Shown: positions 10,039 through 20,665 of the stretch, piece after piece
Position numbering within the stretch: position 1 is the first letter of the stretch
How the letters are laid out: every line of letters starts with the position of its first letter
Assembly (NCBI RefSeq): GCF_904849725.1
Contig: NC_058520.1
Span: 534,244,083-534,308,082, forward strand
Direction: 5' to 3'
Source of the DNA: Hordeum vulgare subsp. vulgare
Lineage: Eukaryota; Streptophyta; Magnoliopsida; Poales; Poaceae
Length of the DNA stretch: 64,000 nucleotides
Notes under the pieces: model-generated
Databases searched by the model: none
What the model was told of the DNA's origin: nothing
Seen by the model: only the letters and a program-made list of their open reading frames with translations
Position numbers and translations under genes: made by a program

Positions 10039-12947
10039 CTAAGTCAGCTCAATGGGGATATGTATCTCCCCAACAAGCAAATCATACTTCATCTTGACAC
10101 GAGGAATAGGGCATTCAAAGCTCCCGATAAGAATCGATGAAGTCTTTTCAATAGCATTGATGCAATGTACTGGATATCGTTTCTTCGGAAAGTGCACGGT
10201 GTGTTCATTACCGTTGACGTGGAAAGTGACATTGCCTTTGTTGCAATCTATAACAACCCCTGCAGTGTTTAAAAAGGGTCTTCCGAGGATGATAGCCATG
10301 GCATCGTCCTCGGGGATATCCAAGATAACAAAGTCTGTTATGATCGTGGTATTAGCAACCACAACAGGCACATCCTTGCAAACGCCGATAGGAAAAGCAG
10401 TTGATTTGTCGGCCATTTGCAGAGAAATTTCAGTGGGTGTGAACTTATCCAATTCAAGTCTACGATCAAGAGAGAGCGGCATAACACTAACACCGGCTCC
10501 AAGATCACATAAGGCAGTTCTTACGTAGTTTCCTTTAATGAAACAAGGTATAGTGGGCACTCCGGGATCACTAAGTTTCTTAGGAGTTCCACCTTTAAAA
10601 GTGTAGTTGGCAAGCATGGTGGAGATCTCAAAATCTGGTTTCTTCCGTTTATTAGTCACGATATCTTTCATGTACTTGGCATACAGAGACATCTTGAGCA
10701 TATCAGTTAACCGCATCTGCAGAAAGACGGGTCTTATCATCTCAACGAAGCGCTCCAAATCCTCATCATCCTTTTTTGGATGGCTTAGGAGGAAAGGGCA
10801 TAGGTCTCTGAACCCATGGCTCTCTTTCTTTACCATGCTTCCTAGCAATGAAGTCATTCTTGTCGTACTTCTTAGGTTGTGGGTTATCAGGATTAATCGT
10901 AGGTTCAATCTCCACATCCTCATCATGGCTAGGTTGAGCATTATTATGAACATCACTATCCATATTGTCACCAGGTTCATGTTCATTACCTGATTGTGTT
11001 TCCGCATCAGACGTAGAAATATCATTAGGTTCTTCAGGTGTGACAGTATTTGGTGAATTGGCGTGCAGGTTTCTATCATCCTTCTTCTTCTCCTTAGGAT
11101 GACTAGGTGTATCAGCATTGATTCCTTGAGAATCTTGATCAATTCTCTTAGGATGACCTTCAGGATACAAAGGTTCCTGAGTCATTTTGCCTCCTCTAGT
11201 AATGACTCTGACAGAATTGTCATTTAATTCATTGAGCAGGTCATTCTGAACTTTAAGTACTTGTTCTACCTGAGTAGTAATCCTAGAGGCATGTTTACTC
11301 AGAAGCTTCAGAGCATTGACATTTCTATCTACACAAGCACTTAAATGGCTAAGCATACGAGCACTTTGTTCCAAATGTCTGCTAACATAATCATTGAAAC
11401 TCTGTTGTTTGGCAACGAAGTTGTCAAATTCATCAAAGCATAGGCTAGCAGGTTTATCAAAAGGAATATCACTCTCATCAAACCTACACAGAGAATTCAC
11501 TTCTACTACCTGTATCGGGTTGTCGAGACCGTGGATCTCTTCGATAGGTGGTAGATTTTTGACATCTTCAGATCTAATGCCTTTCTCTTGCATATATTTC
11601 TTGGCTTCTTGCATACCTTCGGGACTGAGGAATAGAATACCTCTTTTCTTAGGGTTGGCTTAGGAGGTGGTTCGGGAATAGTCCAAGCATTATCGTTGAT
11701 CAAGAGGTTATTCAGTAGGGTCTCAGCTTGTTCTACAGTTCGTTCCCTAAAAACAAAACCGGCACAACTATCTAGGTAGTCTCTAGAGGCATCGGTAAGT
11801 CCGTTATAGAGGATATCAAGTATCTCGTTCTTCTTGAGAGGGTGATCAGGCAAAGCATTCTGTAGCTCGACGAGCCTCCCCAAGCTTGTGGAAGACTCTC
11901 TTCTTGGAGTTGGGCAAAGTTGTATATTTCCTGCATGGCAGCTTGCTTCTTATGGGCAGGGAAATATTTCTCACAGAAGTAATAGACCATCTCCTGGGGA
12001 CTATGCACACATCCAGGAGCAAGAGAGGTGAACCAGGCTTTAGCATCATCCTTTAGAGAGAAAGGAAACAACTTAAGGATATAGTAGTGGCGGATCTTCT
12101 CCTCATTAGTGAAAAGGTTGGCTATTTCGGATAGTTTGGCAAGATGGGTTATGACCATCTCAGACTCATAACCGTGAAAAGGATCAAATTCGACTAGAGA
12201 GATTATCTCAGGGTCGACAGAGAATTCATAATCCTTATCGGTGACAAAGGTAGGCGAAGTGGCAAACTTCGGATCATTTTTCATCCTAACTTCCCGAGAT
12301 TTTTCCTTCCGCTTGAGAATTAATTTCTCAACATCATAGGCAACCTTACACGCAAGAAAATCCTCAGCTATATCTCCCTCCATAACGTAACCCTCAGTTA
12401 TATCACGCAATTCATATCTAGGAGAGCTAGATCTAACATGAGCAAAAGCAGGTTCTATCTCAATAGCATCGGCAATATCAGGAGCATCACGAGCATTGGC
12501 AGTAACTCTAGCAATATGAGCATCAAGGAACACTCCTAGTGGAACATCAGGCAAAGGAGTATCTCTAGTAGTATCAAGCATAGCATCTCTAGCATCATCA
12601 GGCAAAGCAGTATCAAGCATAGAATCTCTAGCAGTATCAGGCATAGCATCTCTAGCAGTATCAAGCATAGCATCTCTAGCAGTATCAACCATAGTATCGA
12701 GCATAGCATCATCAGGCATAGTATCAAGCATAGGAACATCAGGCATAGTATCAAGCATAGCATCTCTAGCAGTAGTATCACAAGCATCATCAAGCACAGG
12801 CGACATATCAAGATTTCTAGCAGGAGGTGATGTTGCAAACTTACTCATAACTGAAGGCGAATCAAGTGCGCAGCTAGATGGCAATTCCTTACCTCCCCTC
12901 GTAGTTGAGGGCAAGACTTTGGTCTTCGGATCCTTTAGATTCTTCAT
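10039..12947 (-). pseudogene. Gag and retropepsin of Athila-type element A
   Basis: The gene starts at an ATG with the same N-terminus as the gag at 15229. It contains a variable acidic N-terminal region with an expanded A-R-D-A-M-L-D-T repeat, the retrotransposon gag core (blocks DDAKAWFTSL and KYFPAHKKQ), a coiled central region, an acidic linker, and a C-terminal retropepsin with the variant active-site block CDLGAGVSVMP and the ILGRPFLNT flap-side block. It ends at 10039 with the motif HIPIELT. Three single-base losses shift the frame near 11885, 11650 and 10775. No zinc knuckle, RT or integrase follows, which I read as the natural gag-only design of this family, since element B has the same layout. 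Confidence 0.9.
12538..12785 (-). repeat. Coding minisatellite in the gag N-terminus
   Basis: About ten imperfect copies of a roughly 24-bp unit (plus strand GCATCTCTAGCAGTATCAAGC) encode M-L-D-T-A-R-D-A type repeats. Element B has only two such units in the same place (about 15420-15475), so this is a lineage-specific expansion. Confidence 0.8.
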
Positions 12948-12995
12948 AGTGATCAGCAGATATAAATCCCAAGTAACTCAGAGAATATAGCAATA

Positions 12996-13015
12996 CCTCA
13001 CCGGCAACGGCGCCA
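12996..13015 (-). other. Primer-binding site of element A (tRNA-Asp type)
   Basis: The minus-strand sequence TGGCGCCGTTGCCGGTGAGG resembles the TGGCGCCGTTGCCGGGGA site common to Athila-type Triticeae elements and complementary to tRNA-Asp. It lies 170 bp from the LTR end instead of the usual 10 or so, because of the repeats described next. Confidence 0.8.
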
Positions 13016-13181
13016 GAAAAATGCTCACGTCAGCTGTGCTTCTGTGGCAATGGCTCCAGAAAAGTGCTAAACCTGCAATCTCTAGTGTTAGCTAGACGAA
13101 TCCTTATAACAACTATCCTTCTCCTGCAACGACACCAGAAGAATGCTGATAGCACTCCCCGGCAATGAAACTGGAAGAATG
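12996..13181 (-). repeat. Four diverged tandem copies of the PBS unit
   Basis: On the minus strand four units follow the LTR end, each of the form CATTYTTCTGG..CC/TC..TTGCCGG..: at 13181-13153, 13146-13117, 13067-13039 and 13024-12996. Only the last keeps the exact tRNA-Asp match. The spacers are unrelated 5-50 bp stretches. Confidence 0.75.
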
Positions 13182-13185
13182 TTGT

Positions 13186-14215
13186 TGATGGCCCACCATC
13201 GCGTGGGTTCGCAGCAGTTTTCGAGGGTAGAGTATTCGACCCAATTTGTAGGTACGCCAGTACGGAGGTGAGAGTATACTCTCAAGTATTAGCAGCTAAA
13301 TTTGTCAGATTCAACCACACCTGAAAGATTAGTATTTGCAAGCACAATAGCAAGAACGAAGTAGTAACAGCGAAGTAGCGGGTATCGGCAGTGTAACGAG
13401 CAATAGCAGTGGCAAGGAACAACAGTAGTGACAACAGTAGCAAGTAGCAACAGTAGCAAGCGACAGTAGTACCAATAGTAGCAGCAGAGCAAAGCAAGTA
13501 GCAACAGTAGCAATAGTTGTAGCAGCAGCAGAGCAAGACAAGTAACGGCAGTAGCAACAGTAGTAGCAGCAGAGCAAGACAAGTAACGGCAGTAGCAACA
13601 GTAGTAGCAGCAGAGCAAGACAAGTAACAGCAGTAGCAACAGTAGGACAAACTCGTAGGCATTGGGTCGGTGATTTGTTTGGATGATATTCATCATGCAA
13701 CAGCTATAACACGGAGAGATATGGGGCTAGCTCCCGTTCGTCAATGTGATGTAGGCATGCATTCCGTGTGTTGTCATACGTGCTTAGGGAAAAGAACTTG
13801 CATGACACCTATTGTCCATCCCTCCCGTGGCAGCGGGATCCAAAAGGAAACTACGGGATATTAAGGTTCTCCTTTTAATAAAGAACGGGACCAACGCATT
13901 AGCACTTGGTGAACACATGAACTCCTCAAACTATGGTCATCACCGGGAGTGGTTCCGGTTATTGTCACTCCGGGGTTGCCGGATCATAACACATAGTAGG
14001 TAACTACAACTTGCAAGATCGGATCTAAAACACACATATATTGGTGACAACATAATAATTTCAGATCTGAAATCATGGCACTCGGGCCCTAGTGACAAGC
14101 ATTAAGCATGGCAAAGTAGTAGCAACATCAAATCTCATAACATAATGGATACTAGGGATCAATCCCCATCAAAACTAACTCGATTACATGATAGATCTCA
14201 TCCTACTCATCACCG
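13186..14215 (-). repeat. 5' LTR of element A, truncated
   Basis: In minus orientation this is the downstream part of the A/B-family LTR, ending GGGCCATCA at 13186. It matches the solo LTR at about 29437-30480. The first 550 bases or so of the LTR are missing at the 14203-14295 junction. It contains a long low-complexity AGT/AGC/AAC tract (about 13340-13650). Confidence 0.88.
13531..13650. repeat. Three-copy 41-bp tandem repeat in the LTR
   Basis: Units beginning GAGCAAGACAAGTAAC recur at 13531, 13572 and 13613. They lie in a CAG/GTA-rich tract that is much shorter in the other LTR copies (14850-15000 and 29750-29910), so this is a local expansion. Confidence 0.85.
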
Positions 14216-14295
14216 TGAATAGATCACCGTGAGTAGGATGAATAGATTATCCTACTCATCCTATTCATAGGCTCGCTTAATGCTTGTCACTAGGG
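14203..14295. other. Head-to-head junction between LTRs of elements A and B
   Basis: The LTR sequence at 14161-14202 is repeated in inverted orientation at 14296-14337 with one mismatch, and the homology extends outwards for about 0.9 kb on each side. The 93-bp spacer holds short inverted pieces (ATCCTACTCA/TGAGTAGGAT), a CTATTCATAGGCTCGCT block from the LTR, and a displaced LTR block CTTAATGCTTGTCACTAGG. This patchwork resembles template-switch repair more than a clean transposon insertion. Confidence 0.75.
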
Positions 14296-15149
14296 GATGA
14301 GATCTATCATGTAATCGAGTTAGTTTTGACGGGGATTGATCCCTAGTATCCACTATGTTCTGAGATTGATGTTGCTACTACTTTGCCATGCGCTTGTCAC
14401 TAGGGCCCGAGTGCCATGATTTCAGATCTGAACCTATTATGTTGTCGCCAATATATGTGTGTTTTAGATCCTATCTTGCAAGTTGTAGTCACCTACTATG
14501 TGTTATGACCCGGCAACCCCGGAGTGACAATAGCCGGAACCACTCCCGGAGATGACCATAGTATGAGGAGTTCATGTATTCACCAAGTGTTAATGCGTTG
14601 ATCCGGTTTTTTATTAAAAGGAGAAGCTTAATATCCCGTAGTTTCCATTAGGACCCCGCTGCCATGGGAGGGATGGACAATAGATGTCATGCAAGTTCTT
14701 TTCCCTAAGCACGTATGACTACATACGGAATACATGCCTACATTAGATTGAAGAACTGGAGCTAGTTACTTATCTCTCTGTGTTATAACTGTTACATGAT
14801 GAATAGCATCCGGCATAATCATCCATCACCGATCCAATGCCTACGAGTCTTCCCTACTGGTCCTTGCTATGTTACTTTGCCGCTACTGCTGTCACTCCTG
14901 CTACTGTTACTTTGCTGCTATTGCTGTCACTTTGCTGCTACTGGTTACTATTGCTACTGCTGCTATCATACTACCTTGCTACTGATACTTTGCTGCAGAT
15001 ACTAAATCTTTCAGGTCTGGTTGAATTGACAACTCAACTGCTAATACTTGAGAATATTCTTTGGCTTCCCCTTGAGTCGAATCAATAAATTTGGGTTGAA
15101 TACTCTACCCTCAAAAACTGTTGCGATCCCCTATACTTGTGGGTTATCA
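14296..15149 (+). repeat. 5' LTR of element B, truncated
   Basis: This is the downstream half of the A/B-family LTR in plus orientation, ending GTGGGTTATCA at 15149. It starts at the junction with element A and corresponds to the inverted sequence 13186-14202. Confidence 0.88.
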
Positions 15150-15160
15150 AGACATTTTTC

Positions 15161-15180
15161 TGGCGCCATTGCCGGGGAGG
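15161..15180 (+). other. Primer-binding site of element B
   Basis: TGGCGCCATTGCCGGGGAGG lies 11 bp after the LTR end. It has one difference from the tRNA-Asp-type consensus of Athila-like elements. Unlike element A there is only one unit. Confidence 0.82.
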
Positions 15181-15228
15181 CACAATTATATTCTCTGAGT
15201 CACTTGGGATTTATGTCTACTGGTCACT

Positions 15229-17033
15229 ATGAGGAATCCGATAGATCAAAGAACTAAAGTCTTGCCCTCAACTACGAGGACAGGTAAGGAACTACCATCT
15301 AGCTCTGCACTTGATTCATCTTCAGTTATGAGTAAGTTTGCGACACCACCTCCTGCTAGAAATCTTGATATGTCGCCTGTGCTTGATGATGCTACTTCTG
15401 CTGCCCATGATGCTTATGATGATGCTATGCTTGATACTGCTTTGCCTGATGATGCTATGCTTGATAGTGCTTTGCCACTAGGTGCATTCCTTGATGCAGA
15501 AATTGCTAGAGTTGCTGCTAGATGTGATGATACTTCTGAAACTGTTGATACTAGTGAAGTAGAACCTGCTATTTTGCCTGTTAGAACTATCTCTCTTAGA
15601 CATGAATTGCCTGATAAGACTGAGATTATGTTATGGAGGGAGATATAGCTGAGGATTTTCTTGTGTGTAAGGATAGCTATGATGTTGAGAAATTACTGCT
15701 CAAGTGGAAAGAAAAATCTTTGAACGCTAGGATGAAATACGACCGGAAGTTTGCTACTTCGCCTATCTTTGTGACCGATAAGGATTATGAATTCTCTGTC
15801 GACCCTGAGTTAATCACTCTGGTCGAATCAAATCCTTTTCATGGTTATGAGTCTGAAACGGTTGTAGCCCATCTTACCAAACTGCACGATATAGCCACCC
15901 TATTCATGAGTGAGGAAAAGATCTGCCACTACTATATCCTTAAGCTGTTTCCTTTCTCGCTAAAGGATGATGCTAAGACCTGGTTCACTTCCCTTGCTCT
16001 TGGTTGTGTGCGTAGCCCCCAGGATATGGTCTACTAGTTCTCTGAAAAATATTTCCCTGCCCATAAGAAGCAAGCTGCCTTGTAGGAAATATACAACTTT
16101 GCTCAAGCTGGAGAAGAGAGTCTCCCACAAGCTTGGGGGAGGCTCGTCAAGCTGTTGAATGCTTTGCCTGATCACCCTCTTGAGAAGAATGAAATACTTG
16201 ATATCTACTATAATGGACTTACCGATGCTTCTAAAGACCACCTAGATAGTTGTGCTGGTTGTGTTTTTAGGGAACAAACTGTAGAACAAGCTGAGATCCT
16301 ATTGAATAATATCTTGTGCAATGAGAATGCTTGGACTATTCCCGAACCACCTCCTAAGCCAACTCCGAAGAAAAGAGGTATTCTATTCCTCAGTCCTGAA
16401 GATATGCAAGAAGCTAAGAAATCTATGAAAACGAAAGGCATTAAATCTGAAGATGTCAAAAATCTACCACCTATCGAAGAGATCCATGGTCTTGATAACC
16501 CGATACAGGTAGTAGAAGTAAATTCTCCGCGTAGGTTTGATGAGAGTGATATTCCTTTTGATAAACCTGCTAGCTTATGCCTGGATGAATTTGATAACTT
16601 TGTTGTCAAACAACAAAGTTTCAATGATTATGTTAGCAGACAATTGGAACAGAATGCTCGTATGCTTAGTCATTTTAGTGCTTGTGTGGACAGAAATGTC
16701 AATGATCTTAAGCTCTTGAGTAAACATGCCTCTATGGTTACTACCCAGGTAGAACAAGTACTTAAAGCTCAAAATGACTTGCTCAATGAGTTGAATGACA
16801 ATTCTATAAGAGTCGTTACTAGAGGCGGTAGAATGACCCAGGAACCTTTGTATCGTGAGGGTCATTCGAAGAGAATTGAACAAGATTCTCAAGAAATTAG
16901 CACTGATGCACCTAGTCATCCTGGAAAGATGAAGAAAGATGATAGGAATTTGCACGCTAGCAACCTTGTTGCTGCTACACCTGAGACTCCAAATGATGCC
17001 TCTGTTTCTGATGCTGAAACGCAATCTGGTGAT
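15229..17033 (+). pseudogene. Gag of element B, 5' part (interrupted)
   Basis: Gag starts at the ATG at 15229, which gives the same N-terminus as element A. It carries two copies of the M-L-D-T/S unit, the gag core around 15900-16110, and the coiled region that follows. It is broken by a frameshift near 15620, a TAG at 16035-16037 and a TAG at about 16084. From there it is open up to the Sabrina-like insertion at 17034. An apparent open frame continues to 17249 but is inserted LTR sequence and not gag. The rest of the protein resumes at 34702. As in element A, the family joins gag to a retropepsin without RT. Confidence 0.9.
17029..17033. repeat. Target-site duplication GTGAT, left copy
   Basis: GTGAT here and at 34700-34704 flanks the Sabrina-like element. 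Joining the flanks restores the gag reading of element B, which confirms the boundaries. Confidence 0.92.
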
Positions 17034-17630
17034 TGCTGTGGCAACAAAAGTCCTTCCTTGGCGCTAGGAATTCTTCTTGTTACTTCTCTGGTTTGCGTCG
17101 GTTTTTCCCTTGAAGAGGAAAGGGTGATGCAGCACAGGAGCAGTAAGTATTTTCCTCAGTTTGAGAACCAAGGTATCGATCCAGAAGGAGGGCCTCGTCA
17201 AGTCCAGAGTACCTGCGCAAACACAAACAAGCTTGCACCCAACGCTTGAAAGGGGTTGTAAATCCCTTCAAGATTGTTTGCAAACTGAGATCTGAAGGCA
17301 GAAAGTGCAACAAAGTAAAAAGTCTAAGGCTGAAAATATGGTGTGGAGTAGACCCTGGGGGCCATAGTGTTCACTAGAGGCTTCTCTCATAATAGCAAAT
17401 ATCACGGTGGGTGAACAAATTACTGTCGAGCAATTGATAGAACCGCGCAAAATCATGACGATATCTAAGGCAATGATCATACTTATAGGCATCACGTCCG
17501 AGAAAAGTAGACATATACTTTCTGCATCTACTCCTATTACTCCACACATCGACCGCTATCCGGCATGCATCCAGTGTATTGAGTTCATGACGAACGGAGT
17601 AATGCCTTAAGCAAGATGACATAATGTAGA
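17034..17630 (-). repeat. 3' LTR of the Sabrina-like element, distal piece
   Basis: It matches 33144-33735 of the 5' LTR almost base for base. The Angela insertion interrupts the LTR at 17630; 17626-17630 (GTAGA) is the target site. The LTR resumes at 26464. Confidence 0.92.
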
Positions 17631-19409
17631 TGTTGGAAATATGCCCTAGAGGCAATAATAAAATGGTTATTATCATATTTTCCTTGTTCATGATAATCAT
17701 CTATTGTTCATGCTATAATTGTATTAACAGGAAACAGTAATACACGTGTGAATAAATAGATAACAATGTGTCCCTAGCAAGCCTCTACTTGGCTAGCTCA
17801 TTAGTCAATAGATGACCATGGTTTCCTGATCATGGGCATTAGATGTCATTGATAACGGGATCACATCATTGGGAGAATGATGTGATGGACAAGACCCAAT
17901 CCTAAGCGTAGCACTAGATCGTATTGTTCGTATGCTAAAGCTTTTCCATTGTCAAGTATCTTTTCCTTCGACCGTGTGATTGTGCAACTCCCGGATACCG
18001 CAGGAGTGCTTTGGGTGTATCAAACGTCACAACGTAACTGGGTGACTATAAAGGTGCACTACGGGTACCTCCAAAAGTGTCTGTTGGGTTGGTACGAATC
18101 GAGATCGGGATTTGTCACTCCATGTGACGGAGAGGTATCTCTAGGCCCACTCGGTAGAACATCATCATGAGCTCAATGTGACTAAGGAGTTAGTCACACG
18201 ATGACGTGCTACGGAACGAGTAAAGAGACTTACCGGTAACGAGGTTGAACAAGGTATAGGTATACCGACGATCGAATCTCGGGCAAGTTCTAAACCGACA
18301 GACAAAGGGAATTGTATACGGGATTTATTGAATCCTTGACATCGTGGTTCTTCCGATGAGATCATCGTGGAGCAAGTGGGAGCCACCATGGGTATCCAGA
18401 CCCTGCTGATGGTTATTGGCCAGAGAGGTGTCTGGGTCATGTCTACCTGTCTCCCGAACCCATAGGGTCTATACACTTAAGGTTCGATGACGCTAGGGTT
18501 ATAGGGAATTGTTATACGAGGTTATCAAAAGTTTTTCGGAGTCCCGGATGAGATCCTGGACGTCACGAGGAGCTCCGGAATGGTCTGAAGGTAAAGATTG
18601 ATATATAGGACGGATGGTTTCGGACACTGGAAGTGTTTCAGGCATCACCGGTAACGTACCGGGACCACCGGGACCACCGGAGGTGGCCCCGGGGGTCCAC
18701 CGAAAGGGGGCAACGACCCCGGGAGGCTAGATGGGCCAAGTGGGGGTGGGAACCAGCCCCTAGGTGGGCTGGTGCGCCCCCCACTCAGCCCATGGCGCAG
18801 GAAGAGGGGAGAGGGGGGGGGACCCAAGCGCAGGTGGGCCTAAGGCCCACTAGAGGGGTGCGCCACCCCTCCTCCCTGCCCTGGCCACTGCACCTCCCAT
18901 CTGGGGGGATGCCGCACCACCTAGGGTGGGAACCCTAGGGGTGGCACCCCCTCTCCCGTCCCCCTATATATAGTGGGCACATTTGGCCATTCGGGGACAC
19001 ACTTTTCCCTCTCCCTTGGCGCAGCCTTGCCCTTCTTTCTCCTCCTCTCTGCCGGTGCTTGGCGAAGCCCTGCCGGGAGACCTCGTCTCTCCATCGACAC
19101 CACGCCGTCGTGCTGCTGGAGTTCTTCCCCAACCTCTCCCTCCTCCTTGCTGGATCAAGGTGCGGGAGACGTCACCGGGCTGCACGTGTGTTGAACGCGG
19201 AGGTGCCGTAGTTCGGCACTAGGTCGGAATCACACCGCGATTTGAATCGCCATGAGTACGACTCCATCAACCGCGTTCTAGTAATGCTTCCGCTCAGCGA
19301 TCTTCAAAGGTATGAAGATGCCCTCACCCATATCTCGTTGCTGTTCTCTTCATAGGAAGATCTGAATATGCGTAGGAAAGTTTTTGAATTTATGCTACGT
19401 TACCCAACA
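17631..19409 (+). repeat. 5' LTR of the plus-strand Angela-type element
   Basis: The LTR is 1779 bp, starting TGTTGGAAATAT and ending CGTTACCCAACA. It matches the 3' LTR at 24682-26458 throughout with scattered substitutions. Confidence 0.95.
18964..18972 (+). promoter_or_regulatory. TATA box in the 5' LTR
   Basis: CTATATATA lies after a GC-rich stretch, in the usual BARE-type promoter position about 440 bp before the LTR end. The same site is kept in the 3' LTR at 26012-26020. Confidence 0.6.
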
Positions 19410-19410
19410 G

Positions 19411-19423
19411 TGGCATCCGAGCC
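19411..19423 (+). other. Primer-binding site (initiator Met-tRNA type)
   Basis: TGGCATCCGAGCC starts two bases after the LTR. It has two differences from TGGTATCAGAGCC, the complement of the initiator tRNA-Met 3' end. Confidence 0.75.
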
Positions 19424-20665
19424 AGGTTTTCTATGCGTAGATTCTATGCACGAGTGGAACACAAAAGGTTGTGGGCGATGATTTGTCAATTTCTTGCCGC
19501 TACTAGTCTTATTCTTTTCCGGCGGTATTGTGGGATGAAGCGGCCCGGACCGACATTACACATACGCTTACGTGAGACTGGTTCCACCGACAGACATGCA
19601 CACCGTGCATAAAGGTGGCTAGCGGGTGTCTGTCTCTCCTACTCTAGTCGGATTGGATTTGATGAAAAGGGTCCTTATGAAGGGTAAATAGCTTTGGAAT
19701 ATCATCGTTGTGGCTGTCACGTAGGTAAGAAGGCGTTCTTGCTAGAAACCCAAATCAGCCACGTAAAACTTGCAACAACAATTAGAGGACGTCTAACTTG
19801 TTTTTGCAGGGTTTGACATGTGATGTGATATGGCCAAAGTTGTGATGTTGCATCTATGATGTATGAGATGATCATGTTATTGTAATAGGTTTCACGACTT
19901 GCATGTCGATGAGTATGACAACCGACATGAGCCATATGAGTTGTCTTAATTTATTGTATGAGATGCAACGCAATATGCTTACTACTTTTACTTCATTGCT
20001 AACGGTTAGCTATAGTAGTAGTGATAGTAGTAGTTGGCGTGACGACTTCACGGAGACACGATGATGGAGATCATGGTGTCATGCCGGTGACGATGATGAT
20101 CATGCGATGCCTGAAGATGGAGATCGAAAGAGCAAAGATGATAATGGCCATATCATGTCACTATATGATTGCATTGTGATGTTTATCATGTTTTTCATCT
20201 TATTGCTTAGAACGACGGTAGCATAATAAGATGATCCCTCTTAAAATTTCGAGAACTTATTCCCCTAAGTGTGCACCGTTGCGAAGGATCGTTGTCTCGA
20301 AGCACCACGTGATGATCGGGTGTGATAGATTCTAACGTTCGCATACAACTGGTGTAAGCCAGATTTACACACGCGAAACACCTAGGTTGACTCGACGAGC
20401 TTAGCATGTACAGACATGACCTCGAAAACAAGAGACCGAAAGGTTGAACATGAGTCGTATGGTTGAATACGATCAGCATGAAGTTGCTCACCATGGTGAC
20501 TAGTCTGTCTCACGTGATGATCGGACACGGGTTAGTCAACATGGATCATGTATCACTTAGATGAATAGAGGGATGTTGATTTAAATGGGAGTTCATACTT
20601 AATTTGATTAAATGAACTTAGTTGTCATGAACTTAGTATAAAAGTTGTCTTTGTAAATATTGTAA
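19424..20665 (+). other. Leader of the plus-strand Angela-type element
   Basis: This noncoding stretch between PBS and gag corresponds to 6165-7406 in the minus-strand Angela element. I see no supported ORF. Confidence 0.75.

Larger units (their letters stand above)
9234..14215 (-). mobile_element. Athila-type Gypsy element A (WHAM-like), truncated at both ends
   Basis: In minus orientation this holds a truncated 5' LTR (14215 to 13186), a set of PBS-like repeats, a PBS, gag-retropepsin (12947 to 10039), an LTR-like intergenic segment, and the first codons of a second ORF. The ATG at 9252-9250 matches the start of the ORF at 36453 in element B. The Angela element is inserted a few codons into that ORF, so the rest of A lies left of the window. 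No RT or integrase lies between gag and the second ORF, matching the layout of B. The WHAM label is from memory of the LTR sequence and is tentative. Confidence 0.85.

Noticed and set aside
13340..13650. Possible CRISPR-like array because of regular repeats
   Set aside because: The units are 41-bp tandem copies without unique spacers, inside a plant LTR.
13282..13700. Leucine/cysteine-rich ORFs resembling multi-pass membrane proteins
   Set aside because: They are translations of a CAG/GTA-type low-complexity tract in an LTR, open in three frames at once, and shortened in the other LTR copies.
17034..17249. C-terminal extension of the element B gag frame
   Set aside because: The sequence is the end of the inserted Sabrina-like LTR, confirmed by the GTGAT duplication and by the matching 33144 region.
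18633..19222. Proline/arginine-rich ORFs that might be a GC-rich host exon
   Set aside because: They sit within the Angela-type LTR around its TATA box and recur at 25695-26270 in the other LTR with frames broken.
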